The notes beneath the pieces are model-generated. The model worked only from the letters and a program-made list of their open reading frames with translations. It ran no database searches and was not told the DNA's origin. This document shows, in pieces, positions 12,273 through 26,500 of a stretch of DNA of 64,000 bases (the first letter of the stretch is position 1; each line of letters begins with the position of its first letter). Source of the stretch: Prochilodus magdalenae (Eukaryota > Chordata > Actinopteri > Characiformes > Prochilodontidae); assembly GCA_024036415.1 (NCBI GenBank), contig JAMWET010000604.1, forward strand, positions 1-64,000, written 5' to 3'. The position numbers and the translations under genes were made by a program.

Positions 12273-14476
12273 AAGGCAGTTGGAAGAAAGATAAATGGAT
12301 GAACAAACAGACAAACAAAGCAACACATGGATGAATGATGTATACAGTGCACTGAATGAAGCAATTGTATATGTATAATTACTGATTATGTTGGAATAGT
12401 CACAAACAGACACAGAGAAAGTATGGCATGTTTACCTTAAAGTCATTGATGGAAAGCATAAGCTCTGGAAAGCGTGGCAGCTGGAAGAAAAAGAAGTAAC
12501 TGGACTTGAGCATCTGACTGGGGTGACGCAGAGCGTAATCTGGGCAGATAAAGAGAAGAAAAGAGAAGAGAGAATAAGAGAAGCGAAGAAAAGAAAAGAG
12601 AGGGTAAAGATAAGAAGAAGAAGAAATAAAAGAGAATTAAGGAGGTTTTAAAAGCACAGAAATCAGCATTAGGCAAGACTCTCAGGATATTAAGGTAATA
12701 GGAAATAGGTAAACCCAATGTTACCAAAAGCAGTCTTGAAGAGTGCAGTGTTCAGTTCACACCCAGCAAATCCAAAGTGACATTGTAAGTGGACTAGGCA
12801 ATCTCCTGCATCTATGCCTAAAGTGCTCCAGTAATTACTTCCTCCTTCATCTCATCCTCCAGGCTGAAGAGCCACAGCCAGATGGAGGACACCGCCCTGA
12901 GACGGCATAACTCTCAGGACTCACTCATAATACTGCATTGTGAATGGCAGTATTATGGCAGTATATCCAGTATGCATAAACCCCTAGTGCTAAAGCACAA
13001 CTTAACACAATTTTCCCTTTTCTCATGTGTAGATAATAAGCTAAACATGTTTAGTGCTTTAAGCTTGCTATTTTTGTTTTGTGCTAGAGCACATGATTAA
13101 AGTTTATGTACAATATTTAGCATTGTGCAAACTGTTTGCTTAAATCATGCTTGTCAATGTTTAAATGTTAATCTCAAGTACATTTTCTTATGTGGTTTCT
13201 GATAATGCACAACATCCTGTTCTCTACAATGGACACATACATGTTACTCAGCTAAAGACTGCTCAGTTTTGTCCATTTGTACAGATAACAGTAATACAGG
13301 TTCAGAAAGCACATAAGCAAGTCTACTGAAGACAGACTTTAACAATGCTAATGAACTCATTTTCAGAAACCAAGCATGTCTTGGCTGTTTGATTCCACTG
13401 ATTTTCTATGGACTGTTCCTGTAACATGATGTGACAGGAGCTCTTAGGCGTGTCCTGTCCTCTGCAGAGGGGAGCAGGACGGAAAAGAGAGCTTACCCGC
13501 AAACACACACGGGTGAGGGCTGTTCAGAACTACCAGCTTCGCCACCATCTCAGGGTAGTGAATGGCGCAGAGCCATGCGATGATACCTCCCCAGTCATGA
13601 CCCACAAGGAAACATCGGTTGTATCCTGGAGAAAGATCACAGATGCCGTGTATGAGTATGGAATTTGTATGTGATATGCATGCACTCGTTTTCTTTGGGC
13701 CTTTTTAGCAGCATATCACAGCATAAAACTTACATATACACTATATAATACACACAACACACTCTGATAAAAGGCACTAAACTATCCCTGAGGTGGTACC
13801 TGCTTGTCACTGAGGCAGAAATTGATGCTAGATTTTCAGGGCGGCATTGGGCAATTACACATTTTGCTGACACAGGCGGACGTGATTAGTGGTTAACACA
13901 GATGAATGAAGACATTAACAATTAGGCCTGTGCAAACCTCTACTGCAGAGCATCCAATATGAAAGATTCTGGATGTTAATTTAATAATATACCCTTATTC
14001 TCTATGGTATAAAGTTCTTTATAGTAATTAGGGAATCAGCTGCATTCATCATACTAAAAAAAAATCATCATACAAAAAGACTTTTCCCCAGCTTTCTACT
14101 AATTACATACTGTAACTGTGAACCTAAAGTATGATGGGCAACAATATGAAAGACTTTTGATTGTTATAGTAATACTGATCAGGATGTGGAATTAGAGCTT
14201 TCTGTTGTTTTCTGTATGAATGAAGACACTAGTGTTGGGTGAACTGCAATGTGATTAAAAGTGATATCAACTTGAAAATTTAATCTGCTGCACAGCTTTA
14301 TCATTTTATCAACTTAGTTTAGTTAAAGGTTATCCTCATTACTGAGTTTGGATTAGGTCAACAAATTAGTTTGAGTTGATCTTATTGAAACAAAACAACC
14401 TGAAATGTGGTAGTTTATACTCACTTCCTCCCTCAATGTATTTATTAATAAATGGCTGAGGGAGCTCTATGATATA

Positions 14477-14524
<48 letters not shown>

Positions 14525-17500
14525 ACAAACACACACAATTACATACTTCCAGCTTTTGGCACAGTCAGCTTTTTTGTCCAGACTCTGTGGCACTCTTTTC
14601 AGTGCCATCCTTTGACCCCGCCATAGGCCCGCCTGCTCATTATCTCTACATGTGTTAGTATGTATTCCAGCCCTGGCATTGTTTGCATGAGTTCCTAATC
14701 CGGTCTGATAATACCTACAGCCATCCTCTTTCCTGTGTTTCTTTGTAAGAAATTGTGCCTGTGTCTGTGGGGTTTGTTGGGGTTTCTTTGTTTACTCCAG
14801 CACTTAATTTGGTTTTAATAAGTCTTACTCACACCCACATCCTCCTACAACGCCTCTCCCATTTGTGACAGCTTATCTCATATCAAATAGAATGTAACAG
14901 CAGCACTGAGAAAGCCTTTTATTAAACAAGCAGTTCTGGTGGAGTGTTGCGCTACTTGCCTACATAACTTTCAGGTAGGTGTTGCCTTTTGTTACATGTT
15001 ACTGTTACTGGGTGTGAGTACATGAACATGAAAGTTCTTTCTGTCTGTCTGTCTTTTTCTTTCTTTTCTTCTTTCTGTCTTTCTTTATGTATTTTTATGT
15101 ATCTAAAGGAGAGACACGTCTTTGTCTCAGGATTAAAGGATTAAAGTTTGATCGTAGAGGTAGAGAATCAGAATCAGAATCAGAATCAGAAATACTTTAT
15201 TAATCCCAGGGGGAAATTGCAGTAAGTGCCAGTAAGTGAACTTTAAAATGACAACATAGAACAAACCTACGAAAGGTTTTACAGGGAACCAAAAGTGACT
15301 GTTCCATAACAACACTCAAAAGAACCTTGTCTGCATAGAACCTCTAGGATTCTTCATTTTTAACTTATCATCATACTGGGTCTACTGATCAATGCAACAA
15401 AATGAACTTTACTTGATCTCTGCTCTGCTACGTTTAATTTGTTTTGTGTTGATTTGAATTTAATCAATGAACCATTGACAAACTATCAATGCTCTTCAAT
15501 CTGTGAGACCCATAGTCTGCATGTACAGTACACTGAGCATATCTATACATCTCTGTAGACATGTGAGTGAATCAGTGCAGTTCTAAAGCGCATTAGAGTC
15601 ACTGAGGTGAAATAGGTCTGACAGTCTTTCAACACATCACACACGTCTTCTACAGACTCGGTATGGCAGGACAGGAAGTGAAGTCGCTGTGGAACAGCAG
15701 CTGTATGCAGAGTGCTGGCTGTTCTCCTTTTAATGCCTGTTTAATAATGCCCATCAGCTGATGAACTCAACTGTGTCCTTACACCAATACATACAGACAC
15801 ATATACATACACAGAAGGAAAGGGTAGATGAGGAAAAGTGCTTAAGAGTATAAATTCAGTGTTAAAAGACTTGGGCAAGATTTGTAAAGGTAAAATCTAA
15901 AAGCATTTTTGCCAACATCACACTATTATCATTTTATTTATTTTTTTTATGAAAATGTATTTAAAATTATTTTAAGGGTTTCTGTCTTATTTGAACATAC
16001 TGTAAAGTGCTGCATTTTAAAATGTAATTATATAACAAATTTCTTCTTCTGTTTCTTCATCATCTTCTTTTTTTCTTCTTTTTATTTTTGGTAGTATTAA
16101 ACAAGTGATTCATATGCTCACTCATGTAGTGTTTGCCAGGCTGTGCCCTGCAGTGGTGCTAAACCAACCACTGCCATAACTTAGTACTTTTCCTGCTCAT
16201 ACACCTGATTCAGCCCCTCAGCTATTAATCAGCTTGGCATCTGTTTTTTCTTGCTGCCAAAAATAACCGTATATGTTTCATTCACTTAGTACAGGGCATT
16301 ATAAGGACACCCCATAACATTACTGAGTTTAAGTGTTAGCAGTCTTGACAGATAACAGTGTAATACGGACATAATTACAGTTCACTCTTCCACCCTGATG
16401 TCAAGATATGATCTAATTTAGGCTAGACATTTAATTCAAAAAGAAAGATCTAAGGCAGCACACAGACGGGTAAATAGTGATATAGTAAGGACAACAGAAT
16501 CACAATATTAATAATACTGTACTGCCTCATATAAAGGCCTTCATAAAATCTTCTGCAGAACTGTCACAAACGCACAGCTAAGACTAAAAGGTCCAGCAAT
16601 GTTTTTCTGGTTTCATGGTTTCTATGAAATACAGTCATTCAGAGGAATATGATAAATACATTAAAATACATAAAATAAAGTAAAAAAGGTAGCGTTTACA
16701 ACACTGTGTGTGCTCTCTCTGTAATTTTGAAAGGGATTTATTGTCAGTTACGAAGGGTTACATTTGTCGATTTTAAGTTAACTAATGTAACCTTTATGCC
16801 AGATGACCTCTATTGGAATAAGCATTTATAAATATTTCTGTTGGATTATGGATTATGCCATTTGTCATGATAACCTAATGTAGCCTTACTAAAGGTACAC
16901 AACAGGAAAATGTCACTATGCTAATTTAGTTATCATCTGACATCGAAACACTGTGATATAACAGATATTGAAGCCCAGCACTACCTCACACTTTACAGCA
17001 CAGTAAAGATGCGTGTACAATAGTCCGTAAGCTTCATGACGATGCCTGAGTAATGATGAATGACACATCGGCTGCAGGTCAGGGTGAAACAGGAGAGTTA
17101 TTTAGATGTCAAATTTCAAAAACCGAGCAGCAACATGGACAACACATGGATCTTAAGCGCATGTGTCACTGACGACCTGTCATAACACACTGCAGGTCAG
17201 TTATACACACACGCGCATCCTTACTCAGACGGGTTCACTGTGATTTGATAAATGAGATCAATCTTAAAACCTCCACCTGACCTTGTCTCATCAGTACATC
17301 ATGCAAGGATAGACATGTGCCGGCATGTCCTTGAAGCAATGTAGTATTTTACCCATGGTGGAAAAACCCTCCATCATTAGATTAATTCTAAAAAAAACCC
17401 TGAAATTACATCCCTTTTTTGGTTGATTTTTCCTCTTCAGATTTAGCCACTGGCAAATCCCATCCACAGGCCATGACTCTCCATGTCACACAGGGTCCTC

Positions 17501-20500
17501 AGGCTGGGGGGCAAAGACTGAATTTTGGGGAGCAACTGAATAAAAATCCAGTTAAATATTGAGCCATTTCTGCTGACAATAATAAAATGAAAACACTTCA
17601 CCTTACCATGGGTTCTTTCACTACTACCCAGGGACATGGCTAGAACGTTTAGAACAGGTTGGCCTTGAAGTATTTGGATTTAGCACACTGATAGGAAACA
17701 ATCGAAATAAAATGATGTTACTGTATTAAATGGCATAAAAACGATCCACAATTCCACCCTGACACTACTTATTGCTGGAAAATATGGCATATGCATAATG
17801 TAGCTCACAGAGCAGACCTGCTAAATGGACTTACTGCATATTCATTCACCTGTCAGCTGAATCTAATACAGCTAAATTAGCGTATCACAGCAAGATATGC
17901 TCATTATTAAATGTAGCGTCATTAGATTCTTATCTCTTAACAGATTGGAAACTACCCTGAAGCAGATTTTCAGCATAACTGATGTGCTATTAATAATGGG
18001 TGACGGTCTCACTTTCCATAACTATGTGGCCAGAAGGTGTGGTCATGCTTCATTGTAGTACTGCACTGGCCATCCCTTGGCTGTGGCTCTACAAGTACTA
18101 GTCAAATTTTATCTTCAGTTTGGTCCATAATAACCATGCACTCGTTATCCACACTTAACAAATAAACAGCATATTTTATAAGGAACCTAATTTACTGACA
18201 GGCTTTCGTGCTCTTTGCAAATGAGTGATGTAGCCTCATGCTGGTGAATAGTTTGTTCTCTATCTTATCCTTTTATTTTGTTTAAAATAACAGTGACTCT
18301 GGGAGCAGCACGTTGTTTTCTATTCTGAAAGAGACACAGACTAGTTTCTCATCTCTTAACAAAGGCTATAAGAAAGTCCCAACACCACCCTACCCATGAG
18401 CAACATGTTATCACATCTCTAAAGGATATAGTGGCTAAACAAAGTCCCATAACAAGTGTGAACACTACATGTGTGTGTAGGTCTATCTCTACCTGAGAAT
18501 ATTTCCTTAATTCTTTCCGTCTTCCACGTTTGTCCGACGGCTTTATCCACTCTAATGAGCACAATGTCTCCCACCTTCAGCACATTATGCTACATCGATT
18601 TCAAGTCCATAATGTAGTTTTTATTCAAGCTAGTCAGAATTCTGTCTGTATTTCCATCTTCATGTCGCATATTGTTTTTTTCAGAGTAGACCTGTGATTT
18701 ACAGATGGAAATGCCTTTGGAGAAAGGGAGGTGAGTCTCAGACCAATCAAGAACTGAGCAAAGGTCAAAGGTCAAGGCTCATCTAGCTCACTGTGTGCAT
18801 AGGTATGGACTGCTCCTCAAACTTCACTTCTTTTTAGACATGGATCTCACAAGTCGACCCCAAAGCATCTTTCTCAATAATTAATCTCAATGTGATTGTT
18901 TTTCCTTAAAAACGTATTGATTTCTAAAGCTACTTTAAATCTGGGTCTGCCTGGATAAATGTCTTTGCATTGTCTGAGTATATAAGGGTCTTTACCTTTA
19001 ACCTATTTCAGATGTTACACTTTGACATGATCAGTTTCACTAGCTGCCTGCTACAACACACCCAGTAGTTTTCTCTCATCTTACTCTCTCCTCCATCCTT
19101 TACTTCTGAATACGCTACCTGCTCATGACATCGCTGCACCAACAGTTCTGAGTATTTATATTTTGTAACCTATAGATGCTGCACCTACTGCTCATTAAAG
19201 AATGCTTATCTTTGTGTTTTTGTTTATGGTTTGTGATTTTTATACAATATGTTTCGGCCGAAAATTATTGAGGTGTCTTCTAGCCATTTTGGCACAGGCC
19301 ATATTGACAAATTCTATCCAGGCTGTTACTCTGAGACGTGGCTTCAGCCTGCTGCATTTATCTAGCTCTAACAGTGGATCAGATGTTTTCTCACTAGTAC
19401 TGAGCTGAACAGCAACCTGAAAGCTGGACCTTAACACTGGATTGTCTTTATCAATTGGAATGTCCTTGGTTTACAGTGGTACTGACTGCAGGAATAAAGG
19501 TCCCCTCCACCACCACTGGCTACACACGCTACTTGAAGTCATTCCTTTTGTAGAAAGGTCAGCAGGATTGGTCTTCCCATCACAATGTGACCATGACTTC
19601 AGATTAGTAAAAGGTTAGAATCACAGCCACTTGACTTGCAACCAAGAGTTTCCATTTCTGGGCTGAACTCTAAATCCATGATAACACAATAACGGGATCT
19701 GTTAACATTAAGCTGTTTTAATTCCAGTTTCAGGGATTTCAAGAGGTAATTTCTCAATCTAGCACCGCTGAATGCTCCCATTAACTCTAGTCGCAGTAAA
19801 GTCATTTTTCTTCAGTGGAGCTACCCTAGACTTTGATCTTTGATATCGCCACCTGCCATATGTTCTTGTAAATATATGACTGCATTGTAGGCTCTCTGAA
19901 TGGCATCACGGAAAACATGAAGCTTGCTGGTATTACTAGATTGCTGAATATCAATCTGATACCACAGTGAGTGACTGAAGCTCCATACACCACTGATGCC
20001 ACTGATGCGGAAGGGGTACTGGTAACTCCTTAACCCAGCTAAATCCCCTCTCTCACATTTTTTGGGACTGGGAACAAGCACCCGATGATGAACAAAGCAA
20101 GGACACCAATAGGGTCAAATATGCATGTAGAAGATTCAACATACTTCTATTACATATTCTCTACTAATCTCTTTTAGAATGTCATTCAGCTGTTTCAGAT
20201 CAAATACAAAGTTATCTTTCCCCAGTCTACACAATAACCCCAGCACTTTCAGAACTGTTCTGTGTGCAGCTGGGTCCTTGGTGTGACACCAAGCACACCT
20301 GGACATTTTCATAACATATATCGTATCGTCATTTGGATAGAGGCCCATTTTTTTCTCCTGACAAGAAAATCTGCAAAATGGCTTTGGTAATATCGGTAAT
20401 GCAATACATTACACGCAGTAGATCTTGGTTCAAAAGTAGTAGTAGATATAGGGATGGACAAAGAAGGAACATCAAACACCACTCCTAACCTGGTGGTTGC

Positions 20501-23500
20501 CCTATCCTCTTTGAAATCTACGTAATGAGACTATACAGTGTCTATTGTCTGGCTTGCTAATTGTCTACAGACACCATCTTGCATATGCCTTAATGCAGAT
20601 AATCTTGTTGTATCTTGTGTAGAGAGTTAAATCTGTCTTGAGTTTTTTTTTTAGGGTTTCAAGCCTTCATTGTGCAACTCTGGTAAACCTGGCTTGTCGT
20701 GTCACCATGGCAACTCAGCTTGGTACTGTCCATTCACATAGCGTACTGGGTTTGAAAGCTTCAGAGAGCTTCAGCTTCTTCAGGACTTTCTGTTTTCTAA
20801 TGAATATTCCCCATTGACTCCAACACCCAAAATGCACATAAGTGCTTCAAGACTTGGGTGTCTGCCTCTAAACTAAAGTACATGCATGCAGTTTCCATTA
20901 TATTGTATGCTGAAGCCACCAGTGTTTATGTCAGCTTTTCTATGGCGTCTAACACAATCGGCCAGTAAAACTCTGCACCAATCAATACAGACAGCTCAGG
21001 CTTATGTGTGGCGCATTGTGGAAAATCTGCAATCCCTTTTTCTTGAGCTCCTTCTGAACTTTTTCACTGGAAACCCTCTTTGCAGTGTATACATGAGAGG
21101 TTTCAACGGACACATTTTTTTGCTCTGTATTAAAAGCATTTTATGGGGCTGTTTTTACATTGTTGGTGAATGAAGATCCAACTGTGTGGAGATTAAGCAC
21201 CTCCTGCCTCAGTAATAGTAGCTGTATGGCTGTTATCAAGTTTTTGTGAATGAAGCTTCTTTGGCTGCCACCACCCAGCAAAGAGCGAATAGGTTTCATG
21301 CCCTCTGGGCCTTATGCTCGTATCTTGGCAGTCTGCAAAAGAACTGTATTCTGGCTGTCTGGTTTTATCTTCACTGTACTGAAAATAACCAAGGACACAA
21401 CAGCATCAGCACTGGCACTGCTTTGTGACCACACATGGCACATGAGATGCTTTTGGCCATGCAGAACAGAAATATGAAGGAACGGAAGAACGAAATGGGC
21501 CTCGTTAACTAATATGTTCCTAAGTTTTTTTCTCAAATTTCTTCTTGAGAGAGGTCCTAATAAGAAGCCTTGCTAAACAGTGTGTATAAAACAGTGCACC
21601 TTCGTTAGAATTTCTACCAGTAGTGCAATATGTGAAACTCCAGAGTGTGTTCATTTAAAACTAAAGAAAGAAAGAAGATACAAATAAATTCTTTTTAAGA
21701 CACAACGTTACTGAGGTCTTAACCTCCTGAGACCCGGACTTTTAATATCGCCTAGCCTATAAAAACTAAATGTTGTCTTTGTACAGGAAGTTGTTTTGGC
21801 AAAAACAATGTCCTCATATGAATTCAAAGGGTCAACGTTTAAAAAGTATCATGGTACAGAGTAGCAGAAATGTAATGTCCTCATATTAGGATGCAAGGCT
21901 CTCAGAAGGTTAATAAAGAGTAGTGTTTGTGTATACCACCGACTTTACACACAAGGACACCAGCACATCATAATCGATCATTAACCAAGCCAAGTATTAC
22001 AATTTCTTTTTATTTCATCGTCTTATTAGGAGAATACTGGTACAGAGAGGGGAGTGGCAGGTGGAAGTATGCCAAATAAAGAGAGTGAGGTGAGTTCTTA
22101 AATAGATTAATGAAGAATATATTAATGTTACTATTTATCAAGTGTTTTGCGCATATAGATGAGCTCAAAATGAACATAACTGATTACCTACCAAGGCCAG
22201 GATTACTGTGTAGCTTTTATAATGATTAAGTTCAGCAGTGATACTGTACACTACATTTAGTGTTACTGTGTTTTTTTTTCTGAAAACCTAGATTGTTGTA
22301 AAGACATTCCTATCATGTATGAACATCAAATGCTTGTTTTAGGTGTAATCCTGGCCATAGGGCAGAAAAAGCAGAACTATTTGCTGTATATTGTAATTCC
22401 ACATTTACATTGTTCCATGTCATTACACATAAAGTCTTTTACTGCTTTAGCTGCAGTGGAATCAGCTTATAGCTAGCTAATATTTTAGAGGATGGAGGTG
22501 GGCTTTGATTCATAGTAGCAACTGTGCTCCCCCAGTGTCAAACTCGCTCCCACACCCTTGGTTAGACCACATGTTAAATACATGTAATGACAGCATTGAG
22601 TCACATTAATGAAGCAGTAAATAAAGCTGTTTAGCATTGACCTTACAGTGTATAAGAAGAAAAGGGTATACATGAGTAACATTCGTGTACTGAAATGACA
22701 GATTGTGAACACTAGCCACATGTGACTAAATCCTGTAGATGCTCGCTCTTGATACTCACCTTCTTCAGCTCAAGGTCATAAACAGAGCATCATAATGCAG
22801 CGGGGACAGCTTATCACTAAATTACCTCTTACCGCAACAATAGTCTTTATCGGCTTCTTTAACGTGTTCGGATTAAAATAGAAAAATTAGGAGAGCGAGA
22901 GAAAGAGAGAGAGAGAAAGAGAGAGATAAGGAAGCTCACTCTGCTTACCCAGATACTCCACAATGTCCTTGACGTCAGTGACAAGGTAGTCCAGTCGGTA
23001 GCACTCGGTGGAGGGGGGCAAGTCAGACTCCCCGTAGCCCCTCATATCCACAGCAACCACGCGGAACTCGCTCTTAAACTCCCTCAGCTGGTGTCTCCAT
23101 GAGAACCTGAATAATAGACGGGGGTCAGTGTTTTGATGATCCACCTATTTCTGCTGCTCTGGGAGTAGGACGGTATCATATGGACAAAATGCTAGTATTA
23201 CTTTGCTGCATATAGTAAAACACCTTTATTAATCTCGTTCTGCAGGGCTCTGAGACTCGGATGTTTCTCTGAAACTCTGATATCAGATTGACTGAGACAC
23301 TGCTTGTGTGTGAAGTGCTGAGCTGCTAACAAGCAATGCGTGTTAAAAGGGAAAAGGCAAGAAACAAATCAAACAGGATAAAGGCTTGCTATTCAACTGC
23401 ATGTGAGAATGCTGTGATACTGAATTTCAAGGATTGGTGACATTGATGTCTGATTTAAAGACACTGGATTTGCATGGCAGCGCAGCTCTAAATAAATCAG

Positions 23501-26500
23501 GTCTGTGTCACTTTAGCCTGGTAATGTAACCAAGATAATGCAGACAGCACAACCACAGCTTTGATCATTTTAAAACCATCGTGTGTAGCTGACACAATAA
23601 AATAGCTTTTAAACGCAGTGAACATCTTTAACGTTCATTTGCTTGTTAACTTAGTAAGATATTTAACCAATTTGTTCATTCAGTGCTGGGCAAAAGTACT
23701 TTTGCCATTTCATCACATTCAAGTTTCAGATAATTTAATAAATTGTAATAAAAGATGAAGACAACACATGTATGCAGCTCACATACACTCAATTGCCCTC
23801 TGCAATTATCTACATTGGAGGTTTTTGAGTATGAACTGTCTGTTTAAAGTCTTACCACAGCATCTCAATGGGATTCAAGTCAGGACTTTGTCCTGCTGCA
23901 TAACCCAACTGCATTAAGTCACAAACTGGTGGGCCAATGGTCTACTTAAGGATTGTCTAATAAAGAGCAGAATTCATGGTCCTGTCAGATATCAGTCCCA
24001 GTCCCTATTAGCCTTAGCAATTGCTTTATATCCATTTCAGAACGGTAGATTTCAGGAACTTTGTTACTTCTGTATTTGAATCACATAGCCAGGCAGGTTA
24101 TATTTAAGTCATGTGTAGATTCATTAGCTCTGGCAGTAATCATGCCTGGGTATGGCTATGTAGGTACAGCATTTTTCCTTTAATAGATGAAATCTTCATT
24201 TAAAATCAGCATTTTATGTTTACTTGGGTTATTAATAGTCAGATCAACCGATCATGGTTACAGACTGACCTGCATTATTCTGACCAAAACAGTTTGTGTC
24301 TGTTGGGCTGTTGGGTGGCACTAATTCATCTGCTCTCACAAATACAATCTGAAGGCACACTTTATTTAGAAGGTTTGTTTAGGCTACACAGCACAGTCAA
24401 TTCTGCCATAACACCAACAGTATCCCAAAAGCAAACAATTCAGGTTGATTTATTTAGTAGCTTTTACAACAGGTGTTGTCCCAAAGCAGCTTTAGAGAAA
24501 TCTGGGTCCAAGCCCCAAGTGAGAGAGCCAAGGGCAACAGTCGCAAGGGAAAACTCCCCTAAGCGGAAGGAAAAAACCTTGATAGGGACCAAGAGTCAAA
24601 AGAGGAACCTGTCTTTCTCTGCTCGACAACCGATTACAAAACAACAACACAGGAAAAGCAATAGGAATTGACAATACAAATCCAACAGTGAAAACTGAAT
24701 GAAAATAGTCACAGGTTACTTAGAATAACTAATGATAACTAATGTTAAAAGCCTGCTGCAGTGGTAATGAGAAACAGATCTAAACAGAGAATTCTGTAAT
24801 GATGATGAACAAATGTTTATATAATAAATGATATTTATTAGACAGTCCTATGCGGAAGAAACACAGTGGCAACTTTTGGCCAAAGCATTGCACACACATA
24901 GTCTTCCTGAACTCAGCGGGCATTTTTATGATAATGTAGTGGGTAAAATACTGAATACTCAAACAAGTGATGCAAATATACTGAATTTGAATAGACAAAT
25001 CTACTGAACGAGAACTACTGTCACTTAACAACCACTACAGCAGTAAAGAAGCATGTGCTGTTTACTTCTTCTATCAGCATGAAGAAGTGATGAAGTATTA
25101 CTTCGTCTGCTATGACGGTTGAACACCCCTTGCTGCAATGGTCAGAATACAGCTCACACTTATGCTGTGTTATGAGGATTGACTTGTTAATGTACTTGTG
25201 AAGTATATTTTGGCATTACACACACAGAGTCAGCTTTACAGTCTTTTTTATGATTGCACAATGTAATGTATCGTTAGCACAACATTAGTGATTTCAGTAC
25301 TCATCACACAGCTGCAATATATAAACTAGACATCTAAATGATCACTACAAATCTAAATGATCACTGATCAAATGCAAATATTTCTGTCAAGTGTTCCTGT
25401 GGGTGTTAATATTAATGAATGAACATGAATCACCAAGTGTGAATATTGCAGTATAACCTTTTTCATCATCATGTAATGTAATCTGTGGCCCTGACAACAT
25501 CCTTAAAATCCTTAAAATGTCTTAGTTAAAAGACAACAAAACAATAAACATCCATAAAATGTTCAGTGAGCATTCCATTAAAAGCTTTCTCTAAAATGTT
25601 ACTAGCTAACATTAAATGTGTATATCTGTGTGTTTGCCCTGTGATGGACTGGGGGCTTGTCCAGTGTGTTTGTCAATTTCCGTTCAATTAGTCCTGTGCC
25701 AGAACTATAAGCAGTGTAGATGAGTGAGTAAGTGAGTAGGTAACGTTGCTCACGTTTTTGTCTGAAATATCTTCGCTAATGCACAGAATGAGTGTTTTGC
25801 CTATTCTCTCCCATCCTAGTGACACTCATTTACACCAGAGTGCACTCACTGCTATTGTAAAGAAAAGACTGAAAGAAGAGGAACAGATACGAGTGCGGCA
25901 CGCTACTGCACACAAGATAAAAAGAAAGAAGTTGGCTTTATTGCCTTAATTAAATTGATATGTGGATATCAAAACACAAATAAATACAAATATATAATAA
26001 ATAAACTATATGCCCTAGTTTGAGAGTAAGTGCATGATAATGAATATTTAAATGTGCAACTCTGCACTAGTATCAGTCAGCTAAATGTGCACACCGCTTA
26101 CTGCAGTGTGTGTACAGAGCTTTCAGACACTTTTAGTGGGAACCCTGCTGCAGTATGGGTCAGATCCTGAGGTCACAGGTCAGACAAACTAAAAGGAATG
26201 TGCTTTTCCTCCTCACTCAGCTCACACACCGGCGCATAGGAGTGTTTCTCCCCTCTGCCAGTGTTGACGTAAACAGTTCTTTCAAACTTAAGGTCACCTT
26301 TAAACTTAGTTTTAAACCGAGCCCCGTTGCATCTCTGGGTCTGCGAGCACGCCCTAATTGAAGATTTTGTCTACGGAGAGACTGCAGAGTGCAGACTCAG
26401 AGAGAAAGTGTGTGCTGAGCCTCAGAAAGACTGAAGCCTGACTGTAATTCTGATGAGTCAGGTTCAGTGTGGACTACAGCACCAACGCTCAAAGTGATAG

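Noticed and set aside
24216..24671. 151-codon plus-strand open frame
   Set aside because: It lies across an abundant fish interspersed repeat and shows no family features; treated as repeat-derived.
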